A stretch of 64,000 nt of DNA from Fennellomyces sp. T-0311 (Eukaryota > Mucoromycota > Mucoromycetes > Mucorales > Lichtheimiaceae): contig JALLLT010000005.1 of NCBI GenBank assembly GCA_025266875.1, positions 930,001-994,000 on the forward strand, in the 5' to 3' direction. Made by a program: the position numbers and the translations under genes. The first letter of the stretch is position 1, and each line of letters begins with the position of its first letter. This document shows positions 12,601-23,278 of the stretch, in pieces. Under the pieces are notes generated by a model. It was not told the origin of the DNA and searched no databases. It saw only the letters and a list, made by a program, of their open reading frames with translations.

Positions 12601-12789
12601 ACAATGGATCTAGTGGCGATGGAGGTGGCGATGGAGGTGGGGGTGGTGATGGAGGAGGAGGAGGTATGTACACACACCAAAACCAAATTAATAAGAGAAC
12701 TAATTTTAATTCTTTGATTGAAATTAACAGGTGACGGTGGTGGTGGTGGTGGTGGTGGTGGTGGTGGTGGTGGTGGTGGTGGTGATTAA
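9609..12789 (+). CDS. GRDP-like (DUF1399) glycine-rich protein, copy 2 (about 785 aa)
   Basis: Same 15-exon structure as copy 1, offset by about 4750 bp, with every splice site checked and no internal stop in the joined frame. Both WHxHxLxPxxY motifs, the CxxC pair and the WWMPL block are retained. An in-frame ATG lies further upstream, but the start at 9609 (MSDIQFQNYL) aligns with the other paralogues and sits at the same distance from the TATA box. The last exon encodes 16 consecutive GGT glycine codons against 5 in copy 1, so the tail has expanded by microsatellite slippage. The 5' half is closest to copy 1, whereas the block around FRIPRYLVDNRYRYKNGILS is closer to copy 3, suggesting gene conversion. 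Confidence 0.84.
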
Positions 12790-14190
12790 AACCATGCCAG
12801 TTAACCGAAAGCTTGCACCTCAGGCTTAAATGATACTACTACGCTTTTTTGTTATTATCTAATTAATAAATTTATTATATACTATATAATAAGGGAGATC
12901 AGTGAACGTCCATAAAGTCATAAACGTAAGAGAGATCTTTTTCCATATGAGCGTAATAACACGGCAGTTTACTTTTTATGATAGCTTTGTAAAACTTATA
13001 TGTTATAATTGTTGTGTATCTTTTGGATAACATAAAAGTCTTCGCTGTAAAAAATCGTCAAATGCTAACTCGATTTTTTTTATGTTTCTAATCTAGTGGA
13101 GGTTCACTGAACTCCCCCAATGCAGTGAATAGTTCGCTATTAATCCTGTTCCTCAAATGTCAGTTCAATGATTTTAGGAGGTATTTATGCATGACCTTCG
13201 ATTGTTAAGCCGCATTTTTAAATCGAATCTTCCGACACGGAGGGAAAAGTGGAAGGTGAAAACTGGTTAAATATTGTTGGTATTTTTCACCGAAAGAATG
13301 GGTGGATCCTATTACTTTCACACATTTTAACACATCAATTTCACTACATTTCTACGTTCTTCCCTCAGTTTTTTCGGTGATCAGTTGGGCTTTTTATAAT
13401 AAAAATGGGTTGATATTGATTAGTTTTCTAAGCATTTGAAAAAGGTCTTTTACATAAATTAATTCACAGCCGATCGGGTGAATCTGTTACCTTTCACACG
13501 TTATAACGTTTTATAACTCACGGTCCAAAATTACTCCCGGTTGGGTGAATCGTTCGACTTCCACATATTTTAACGTTATTTAAGCTCATAGCTTTGGATG
13601 AGCACACTGCTGCTTACTTTTGACACTTTAGTATATCACATCAGATGCATCCTGAACGGTGCACAGATAGTATGTATCAAGAGAATGACGCATACGCGAG
13701 GAAATACGTCCAGTTATTTTTTAACATTACTTATTTACGTTTGTTTATTTGATAAAAAAAACTGTTGGCGATGTACTATATAGTGATGATATTAAAAAGA
13801 AGTAGCAAAGAATGGTAACAGCAGATATGTCGAAGATGGAACCACCACTTAAGATACGGAAAAAAAAGCCGGTTTTCACGAGTGCTTAACAGAGCTGGAA
13901 TCCTAAAGTATCAGATTCGCATTAATATCATGTAGCCTCTTTCTGCAACGAAAGCTACACTTACGTTGACTGACTTACGCTGTCTTTTGTCTTGAATGAT
14001 AAACTCTTTTGGGTGCTGCGAGGGTCTAACAGTCTAAACATATAACTGAGTAAGCAAAAAATAGCTTTAAAAGCTTAACGAACTGCCTATCTTTGAATTG
14101 TTTTTCTTGTACAGATTTACTTTTTCTTGCAAATCACTTCTTTCAGCATCCCGGGAGCTGCTTCAGGAGAAATCTACTAATTAAGTCTTA
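12790..14190. other. Spacer downstream of GRDP copy 2
   Basis: The first about 420 bp is the 3' flank shared with copy 1. The rest is AT-rich without a supported gene. It includes three degenerate direct repeats at 13300-13575, listed separately. Confidence 0.5.
13300..13575 (+). repeat. Three degenerate direct repeats
   Basis: A core of GGGTGRATC followed 6-8 nt later by TTTCACACRTTWTAAC-like sequence occurs at about 13301, 13478 and 13543, irregularly spaced. Origin and role are unknown. Confidence 0.4.
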
Positions 14191-14194
14191 TATG

Positions 14195-14330
14195 CACTAC
14201 AAGAAATTTCGGGACGGCTAATCCACTGCTTGTCACGGCTAATACCGGAAATCTGACATTTTTGGGGATTCACCGGCATAGGGATTTGCCGTGGTAAATA
14301 GTGTATTAGCCGTGGTTACGGGAGCAAGAC
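14195..14330 (+). mobile_element. CACTA-like transposon terminus
   Basis: CACTACAAGAAA at 14195-14206 is the terminal motif typical of CACTA/EnSpm elements. It is followed by subterminal repeats in both orientations: ACGGCTAAT at about 14214 and 14237, and TTAGCCGTGG at about 14307, with another GCCGTGG at 14289. I found no matching second terminus or transposase nearby, so this is a solo end or a badly decayed element. Confidence 0.4.
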
Positions 14331-14406
14331 CAGCAGGGTGGGTTTGTGCAGCTCGTATTGCATATTATATTAGTATTATTATTGTGATAAAAGATACATT
14401 TATTGC

Positions 14407-14690
14407 TTATAAACAACTATTTTTCACCATTGCATGTTCCTTTAGCTGCTGTCGCGATTGTGTACTATTTGTACTTCTCCTTTTACTACCTCCATTATTA
14501 GGAGTAGCAGTTGACTTGGCTATGGCGTTGGAAGCACGTTTGGAGGGAGCGGGCATGCGAGTATGCTCAGGCTTAGGTTTCTTGGAGGCAGCAGACTTGC
14601 AGGTAACGCTTGACTTGGACTTCTTGGAGACGGTGTACTTACGCTTCCTGGACACAGCAGATGGCTTGGTGGAGGGAGTACAGTTGAGTT
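14407..14690 (-). pseudogene. Lys/Ser-rich basic frame, likely fragment
   Basis: The minus strand is open from about 14690 to a TAA at 14407. It encodes a very basic Lys/Ser/Pro-rich peptide (SRKRKYTVSKKSKSS, PSKRASNAIAKSTATP) like a histone-H1 or disordered tail. There is no AUG at its beginning and an upstream in-frame stop, so it is an isolated exon or relic inside transposon-rich DNA. Confidence 0.25.
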
Positions 14691-14819
14691 ATAGTTTCCG
14701 TTTATATATTAGTACACACTTTAGTTTCCCACTTATTCAGATACCTCTTGTACTTCGTATTTATGTATAGCTTTTATTGTTTCGTATCGGGTAACCATTT
14801 CGATACGGTCACCTGAATA

Positions 14820-14990
14820 CAATGGCCGCTTTATATAATGATATGATGGTGCAGCCCAAACTTTATCGTTATATCAAAATATCGTTATATAAAATGGGAT
14901 TTGGCAATGGTTACCGTTTTGGTGCATCGAAAATTGTATCGTAATATCGAATTGTCATCGTATAAAATATCACCATTGAAGCGGCCACTG
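14820..14990. mobile_element. 171-bp MITE flanked by TA (Tc1/mariner-type)
   Basis: Imperfect terminal inverted repeats CAATGGCCGCTT (left) and CAGTGGCCGCTT (right, reverse complement) are flanked by TA at 14818-14819 and 14991-14992. The surrounding sequence matches 9170-9260, where the element is absent and a single TA is present (about 9228). That is direct evidence of insertion with TA duplication. The interior is AT-rich and non-coding. Confidence 0.7.
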
Positions 14991-15257
14991 TAATTGCTTT
15001 TTGTGGTTCTGGGTTGGCCGGAAAATAATTATTATTTCACCGTTACAACGTTACTCTGGTCAATATTATAGTACAAGCTGGTAGAGTTACTTATGATTTC
15101 ACTCGACTTGGATTTCATAATTGGTTAGATATATTCTTTTCCTCATACGAATATTTCAGTCATCGCTCTAACAGTATATTTCTTTAGCACCCGTATCGTT
15201 TAAATGGAGCATTGAAGTTTCATATTTTTGACCACCAATGATATCACTCGAATTCGA

Positions 15258-15476
15258 TGTCTACGTACGCCGTATATCCTAGTGAGGATTTCGATCAGTT
15301 CACATACGTCAGTGTCGATGGGCACCACGTCGTGTTTTTAGAAGACCTCAGCGATGAGGTCAAAAAGTTACCCATGAATAGCCGTTCCCTTGATATTGTA
15401 ATCTTTGGTACCCTTGCGTTCTTTTAGAACGATGAATTCTGCTTCACGTGAATAGTGTGGTGTATACTTCTAGTTG
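15258..15476 (-). pseudogene. HisRS gene fragment (relic of segmental duplication)
   Basis: About 200 bp aligns end to end with 3700-3897, the first coding part of HisRS, in the same orientation; for example ATTGTAATCTTTGGT is identical. The copy carries many substitutions and indels, and its initiator ATG region is degraded. It sits upstream of GRDP copy 3 just as HisRS sits upstream of copy 1, so it marks a duplicated HisRS-GRDP segment. Confidence 0.75.
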
Positions 15477-15669
15477 AAAAGGATTGTACTTGTTGGTGGA
15501 AGATTAGCAGACCTGTCCTGATAGGGATATGGTCGCTTCCTTGAGATACAAATGTGTATAGTTAAAGAAGAACATCACTTGTCATGCTTAAAAATCCCTA
15601 TTGGGAAAAGACAGGCATGCTTGATAAGATAATGGCGTAAAGCAAAATATAAAACTGTCAATCTCGATC

Positions 15670-17270
15670 ATCTGTGGTTGCTGGAGCTGGCCCTTGCAGT
15701 GCCTGCCCAGGGTCCCGTTCGTCATCGTTGAAATTTGCATCCTTATGGCTCTGCTGGTCGAACTTTCTGAATATCTTGACTGGCGCTGACCATACTGTCT
15801 TCGATTTGCCTCAGGTTAGTTCATCATCCGATCATGGAAGATTGCTCATTATGTGAACAAATGATTATAGTTCTTCTCTCAGATTAGGAGGTGGACCGTA
15901 TGCATCGAGTAGTTCCTGACGTAGTGAGTGGAATGATGGGCATAATGCATAGTGTTCTCTGGATGCCGCAGGTACAGCACACTCGCATTTTTTCAACGGA
16001 TACGATGGAAGCCAAGGCATTCGCCATTGACCAGACAGTTTCGATCCTTGGAAGTGCCCGCGAGATATAAAATCTGGTCTACTATACACAGTGGTCGAAG
16101 GCACCGAACCGTCTTGAACGTGTTGCAGAGGGAGGAAAACTCTTCGTCGAGCTCCTTGTTGATCACCATGGCAATTGGGTTGTCCGGTGGATCTTGCCCT
16201 TTGGGCATTTTGTTGTATGCTTCGTGGAAGGGGTTGGTTATAGTTAGTCGCCTCGATTGGGCATAGCCTGATTTCCCGGTATCCCCTAGGATGGTCAGTT
16301 CCGTTACACTAGCCGTTGTTGAAACTGGTAGAGAGCGAAGTCGCGTGACGAATTTGCGTTATAGTGTGCGGGCCCTTATCTGCATTGATGGGATATCCGC
16401 TAAGTACCATTGCTGCTATGATTGGAAACGCGGTTGTCTTGTTACGATTGATCATTTTCAACTGACTGGCTGGCTGGTAGGGCTGTATGGCAAGCCCATA
16501 TTCGAGGATCAGTCGAGCGAAAGAACGGTATGTGCGAAGTGCTGGCCAAAAGCCAGTCCCGTATTGGTATATCCGAATTGTCCTAGCGACGCCATACTGC
16601 CTGTAGCCTTAATCGTTCATTAATTGATAAGCATATCAGCGTCTATACCCTGGTATGCAAACGGGAGGCCAAGGCATTGAAAGCTTTTGACTCTGCTTAT
16701 CATTGTGCTGTATAACTTATAAACATGTGTTGGTGCTCAGCTGATATGCGAATAAGCTGCTGGTGACAATGGTGCGGGTTTGATTATGGCGCATTTGTCA
16801 GGGTGTCACTGATATCCATAGTCGGGTGAGTGCCGCTCTTCCAAGGCTAGGAGGTGAACCACATTTATTGGAGAACCCAAGAGTACAACATCCTTCGGCA
16901 TATAAAAGTGCTGGTAACATCATGTGCATAGCATCAGGACGATCTTTTTCAAAGCGGTCATTTTGCACTTCCACTATAGAACAGCGTCTGTACAGCTACT
17001 TCCATGTTGGTTGGTGGACGCATTGTACGAAGCAATAAGGGTTGCTGTCCCAGACTATGCATTCCGATGCGAAGTCGATTTGGAAGTGAGCTGATGAAAG
17101 TGGCATACAACAACAGGCCACTTTACACACTTGTAATACACCGCGTGCCGGGTGTATGAATCGCAATTGATAACTTCTCAAAATTAAGCTAGTGCACACG
17201 TTATCGAATTGGTGTCGGGTAAAATGAAATAGAGCGCTCAGCAGGTTTCCCCGCAACGTTGACCACAAGA
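15670..17270 (-). pseudogene. Decayed LINE (non-LTR) reverse transcriptase
   Basis: Pieces of a non-LTR polymerase ORF read in three minus-strand frames, in the expected order from 17270 down to 15670. First comes an LLYAE/DVVLL remnant of the YADD box. Next is LEERHSPDYGY..HPDKCAIIKP (about 16750-16860), interrupted by TGA where Trp is expected. Then comes RTYRSFARLILEYGLAIQ (about 16490-16550), and last a Cys/His segment KKCECAVPAASREHYALCP (about 15930-16000). Frameshifts and stops throughout show that it is dead. It inserted between the HisRS relic and GRDP copy 3. Confidence 0.65.
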
Positions 17271-17379
17271 TAGTATATCCATCTTAACTGGTTCTAATAT
17301 ATGTTAGAATCTCGTTCAAAATGCTGAATAAGGTAATACGCTTATACTGCGGCCAGCTAGTCAGTGATTATCAAGTCAT

Positions 17380-18161
17380 AGAGGTGAATAGAAATAATAA
17401 TCGTCTGATCCATCCATTTTCTTAGCCCGGATGATCCCGGATGTCATATTACGTATACGTTTTCGAGTAATAAAAAAAACTAACCTCGCATATTTTTGAA
17501 GGCCGGAACTACTTTTGGCACCTTTCCTGCAGATTTGACGATATCAACGTTTTGCTTCTTAGGTATTATGTCAATAAATGTACATGCACGACAGCATTAT
17601 ACAAATATCTATGACCATTTGGCATATTAGTACAAACAAAAAGTTCTTTGGCAAAGTTCGCATGCATTACTTCACTCAATTCGACATGAGCACAGCTCTA
17701 TTACCTATAGAAGCAGGTGTAATAACTCTCAGAAAGAAATAATGACTTTTGAACTACGAGCACTGCGCATTCAGCTCTGACATCATGTCGATTATTTCTG
17801 TGAAAGCTGATCATTCTGTTACTATGGGGAATGATATGCTTATAATCATGATATGTAGTAAAGAATGTCGTTCACATCTGCATAGCAAGCGAGACGTAAG
17901 ACACTATTCTTTTGCTTTCTGAGAATTTGTGCAGCTATCAAGCAATTCTCACATAATTGACACTTTCACTAGCACTCGCCTTGCTGATCAATTCTGTGCT
18001 TCTTGCTGAGTCACTGCGCATAAGCTGTTATCGGTTCACACAGCATCAGAGCCCCACCATGTATATCGATTTGACGTTACACAACTGAGGCTGTGTTATG
18101 CACTTTCATATATAAAACGAGCATATTTTTTTTCCTTTATTCACAAACTGCGCATCTCATC
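17380..18161. repeat. Diverged duplicate of the HisRS-GRDP1 intergenic region
   Basis: This matches 4150-4858 in patches and then becomes clearly alignable from about 17760 (compare 4470 on). Together with the HisRS relic it shows that GRDP copy 3 arose with its upstream neighbourhood. No gene is supported. Confidence 0.6.
18109..18117 (+). promoter_or_regulatory. TATA box of GRDP copy 3
   Basis: TATATAAAA lies 53 bp before the ATG and is conserved with copies 1 and 2. Confidence 0.6.
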
Positions 18162-21100
18162 ATGGATTATATCAAGTTTCAAAACTATCTCAAGAAGAAG
18201 AAAAACTCGGTTCAACTCGATACCGTGGTGACTGTCGAAAACTGCTATTACTACATGAGCTTGCTTGAGCACTTTGACGAGCTGGAGAGAACAATGTTGC
18301 CAGATTACAACCAATTCGCTCATTTCCTTGTCGTTGCCGAAAAACGCTATTTGGATTTTTTGCGCTTGTCTCACACGAAAAATGAGTGGAATCATTTCAA
18401 GCACGTGCCTATAGGTAATTGAATGTACTTGAGTAGTACATTAGCTAACGAATAAAAAAAAAAATAGACATCGCATATGTATGGCATGCGCATCTACTCT
18501 CACCGTACAGATATTACGAAGATGTTGGGTGTAATATCGATGATGGTTCCTCAGCAGCATTAAAATGGACTGATAATTTTCCATTAAAGGCAATGGTAAC
18601 AGAAAAGAACAAAAATTATGAATGAAACGTTTAAAGATAATTTGAGTAGTATAACAACAGATATGCGCGGCATACGCATAGCACGCGTTTCTTTCCTGCT
18701 TCTCCGTGGAGTTTGACTAGCGAAGAATTATTTCGGCAACACGATATTCGCTGGCAAGAAGGCAGGCGTGCTGGATACAACTCAGCACTTCCTATATCGA
18801 TGAATAGAAGGTTTACAACGCCCAATATTCGCTGTAACGGGTGCAATGAGGAGATATTTTTTAGTTCATAGTAGGTATCAAAGTTTTCTTTTCTGGGCCA
18901 AGCTAAAAATGATATCCAAATAGTACAGAGTATGCTCGATTCAGGACAGATCCAAGTGTCACACTTTGTTGTCCAAGTTTTATATGCTCGAAAAAAGATA
19001 ACAATGTCGAAACGTGCGCAGTTAATCATTTCATGTCATCATTGCCATTTAATGTCAAGTAAATATAAAACGGATTGAAAAAGGTTGAAGAGCACACTTT
19101 ACTAACTAACCAAAACAAAAGAGGGACGTTACTCAATAGCGACGGCTCGAAAAAGACTCTCAGTCCCGAGGAAACGGAAATTAGGGAGGTGTTAGCCAGG
19201 GAAATTAAGTCTCGAAAAGAATCAATCAATAACATCCAAGATGTCTGTGACATATTGAACGATACTGTCCAAAAGCGAGAGGATGAGGAAACTGGGAATG
19301 ATTATGCTCAGCGCTACAATTCACATGCCAAAGGTAAACCTTTCTAATATACGATGACTTTAGATCTAACCCTATACCGGTATACTTAGAACTTGCTACC
19401 ATCATTCGAAGCACATATGAGAACAATCCAACAGGCATTTCCTTGGATCTTATCCAAGCTGTACTCCGTCAGCGAGCCTTTATTCATCGAATGATGACGA
19501 CAGCCAAGCTATTGCCCACATGCGAAAAAGACCCTACGAAGTTTGACTTCCCGGGAGCAATCAAAGATTATCATGACTTCCTGCTCTTAATCAAAAATCA
19601 ACCGGCGGATAGTAAGGGGATTTATCCGACCCCAATGGTTGGTAAGTTTGTAGCAAGAAAGTGAAGCCATCATGATATTTCTCACATTATTATCTGTTTA
19701 AAGATTTCATCTGGCATCTGCATATGTTGCACCCTTCTCATTATCATGACATGACAATGCGTGAGTTCGGCCGTGTACTCAATCATGACGATGTGATAGG
19801 GTATCATCAGTCTGAAAAATACCTTGATGCCACTGAAATGGCGTGGAAGAATATACCTTCATCACTTTTCAACCATGGTATTGTTAACAATATGAGAAAA
19901 GCATTCCAGCCGCGCACATATGTATATGAAGGACTCCAAGAAACGTTGATTAAGCAGACACACCACAGAGTGATTCAGCTCAAAAATATGCTTCCTATAA
20001 AGGAGAGGTAAGTTGATAAGGTATTGGTACTAGTGTCAGAAAATACCGCGTTACTTACTCCCGAAACAGTGAGGTGAATCGGTTAAAAAGAATAAGCTAT
20101 CACTCAGCAGGTATATAATGTTGCAGAGGTCCATTGACCATCGTACTGATATATTAAGCCTTAGTGGAATGTGATCCAGTTGTTTGGACACCAACTTCAA
20201 GTGCATTGACGTTTTTATCCGAAGAAGAATCAGTTGCTGCATACCAAGAAATTTTCGAAAGTGTCGAACATACTGGCTATGGCTATATAGGGTAAGCAAC
20301 AACAAACAGCGGCTACTTTTCTCATAGTACAGTACCGCTAACTACGATTTGCTTATCTTTATAGGACAATATTAAGTCGAGGTATTTTTGATAGGTGTGA
20401 TAGAGTAGAGAGATGTTAAAGCGTTTTATTTTAGTTAAACGAGTCAACGATGCTGACAAACAGTAAGTTCAAACAGAAATCGTTGAAATATGTGTTTACT
20501 AATGGAAATAAGTAGTACCATTATTGGTTCGTCTAGCCTCATGGACGCGAAGCATTTTGTCAGAGATTAACCTACACTTTATATTTCTTTAGCAGCAGCA
20601 ACGTTTCCTCCAGTTCCACCTCCTTATAAAATGCCGAAACGACGTGAGAAAAAAAGCACCTGTAAACGTACGGCATTAAGTTGACAATGATTTGACAGTG
20701 CGCGGTCGAATTCGACCGGGCAGTATAATCGTAATTGCAAACGGCTGTCTCAACTCACACTATTCGGGAAATCAGGAAGAGTACGTCTTTCCAGAGCTCA
20801 AAGACGACGAACATACATGGTGGATGCCGTTATATAACCAATATGGAGCAATGCGCCGAGAATATTCTATCATACATCATGAATGGGGATGGACCACGGA
20901 CGGGAATGATTGGTATTCTGAGGGACAGTGTAAATTCTATGCCGCATTTAGAGGAAGATTCGAAGAGAAATATTTCCGTATACCTCGACATATTGTTGAT
21001 AATCGGTATCGCTACAAGAACGGAATCCTAAGTCCATCTGGTGTAGTTGGTGGAACTTTTGTTCCCAGTCCTTATTCTGGATATAGTCTTGGAAGTCTAA

Positions 21101-21321
21101 GAAAATGGGCCATTGGAGGGTTTATAGGAGAAGGAGAAGACTGCGACGGGGATGGAGATGGGGATGGAGGTGGAGATGGTGATGGAGGCGGAGGAGGAGG
21201 CGGAGGAGGTACGTACACACGAGTAACTTGCATTGAGAATACACTAATCGATTTATTAATTACTTTGATACTTTGAAAAACGGTAATAGGCGATGGTGGC
21301 GACGGTGGTGGTGATGATTAA
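18162..21321 (+). CDS. GRDP-like (DUF1399) glycine-rich protein, copy 3 (about 773 aa)
   Basis: The same 15 exons as copies 1 and 2 are present with all acceptors, and the joined frame has no stop. Start MDYIKFQNYL. Both WHxHxLxPxxY motifs, the CxxC pair and the WWMPL/EWGWTTDGNDWY block are conserved. Two donors have drifted: GTAACA after exon 2 and GTTCGT after the 11-nt exon 12. A one-base insertion lies inside intron 13 and is harmless there. The tail alternates Gly and Asp (GDGDGDGGGDG) rather than pure Gly runs. It is the most diverged of the three in flanks and exons 1-4. Function is unknown, as for copy 1. Confidence 0.83.
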
Positions 21322-23278
21322 AGCCGTACCAGTTAGTAAAATCGACGTCTCAATCTTTAATGACGCTATACGCTTTCATGATTATCCAGTTAATAAATTT
21401 ATCATCTATTATTTTCTACGTACAGTGATTAATTCACTACTCATGCCGTTTCTCAAATACTGGTTTGGGCTCTTAGGCCGTATTATGCAATATCCTTCGA
21501 GTATTAATCCATAAGAGCTGTCCATAAAGGAACACAATGCGAATTGAATGTGGATATGCCATACTGAAGCCGAACTTCCCCATCCGAAATCGAGCTCATA
21601 TTAAAACACATGACCGAAAGATTATCTTCAATTCATTGTTGATAAAGCGTGCGTACAATTGTTAATATTTCGATCCTGTAGTTGATATTGATCGATGCTA
21701 CATACATCGTCGCGAATACTCGCCAACGCAAATATCTCGCCATACTGCTCGTTGCTTTTCCGAAAATGCGCGTAACAAAGAATCTGGCTCACGCTTTTCA
21801 TCTTTTGAAACTTACCAGAAGATTCAATCCACAAAAGCGGCTTACATTCCGAGTATCCTGCTACCAAAGTTGCGCTGGACCAAAGTAACAACTACTATAT
21901 TGAAAACGACATGCACATACATATAACCTGCTGGTGCTTACACCATTTCCTCTAACAAATTTGAAAAATTTCAGTTGACCTTTGGCGACAAAAGATAAGA
22001 ACGATTATTGAAACACTAGAATCAGTGTCAATATGCTGCGTTATTCAGGGCTCCATCCTATGCATTATAAGAATCCAGATAAGCGAGCATTTATGTCTCC
22101 CATTTTAACACTATCACTGACGGAAGATTATGAAAGGTATACTGTTCCAGCAATATTATTCGCTATTCTGTCGTATGTTAGATCCGATACTTTAGGCTGA
22201 AAAACATATACCGGTCTCACTCTAGTATATACACTTTCAGTTCTGGCGGTATCGACGAGAGCCCCAAAGTACACAGTGGTTGGCGCTATTTTACTCAAGA
22301 TTTACCATCCCAAGAATGCCCATGAAGATCCTGGCGAATTTTTAGACACGTCATTCACTCCACTTTGTACTGGACCGAAAGAATTTGCCATTGAATGAAC
22401 CGACTGACCTCTGTATCACTTGTATAAAGTGCAGCACACTACTACTGGTGTGCTTGGCAATGCTTCTGTTAGAGATTATTGGTGTTGCACGTTCAGAATA
22501 CACAGTTTCAACAGCCTAGATACAATAAATGGCAGATGCCTCGAACCATTTGTACCGTTGACAATACATGAAAAGTTCTCGTGCGTATAATATACTTTTA
22601 CTGCGAATATATGTAGCTGTCAATTAGCGCTACATTACGTCTAGAGCTCCCTGTTACGATGTAACCCGTATACAAAAGCGACAGGTGCTTGACAAACGAA
22701 ACTTAACCGAGCCCTAAAGAGAGCTACCAACAGCCTTGCATATACTTAAAAGGCCACACATAGATAGCAATGTAGATACCCTCTATCTACAAGAAGAATC
22801 ATAAAAAGCCAAGGCATTCAAAAGATGAATGATAAGAAGTTCTGGCATTTATATTACACCTGACCACATATCGATGGTCTTTCATCCTTACTGAAAGCAG
22901 CTCCATTTTTTCATTCCTATTTTGTGGCCAGTTTCTGGTGCCAGTATCAGATTAGTGATTGGCAAGTATCATGGGAACGAACAGGAAAATCGGCTTGACA
23001 CATCAACATCTCATTCTTACACGATTTCCCGAAGCCCTTTTACGAAAGGACGACCAGATTATCAAGGACAAGAAAGGTATACACATTTGATAACCACAGA
23101 CACATTGGTGACGATAAACGTGATGCAGATACGTGATGATGCGCGTGGAAATCATGCGCGAGGATTTTTTTTGTCGAATCGAATCGGAGATCTCGTATGA
23201 CACACTTCGAGTGCATTGCGAAATAATCGATTTCAGGCCAATCGCCGAAAAAAACCACTCTTCCTTTGTCTTTCAACC
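21322..23278. other. Large gene-poor spacer
   Basis: No intact gene is supported. Short frames occur, such as minus 21628-21891 containing VAGYSECKPLLWIESSG, but they lack partners or splice continuity. The stretch reads as decayed accessory DNA. Confidence 0.45.
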
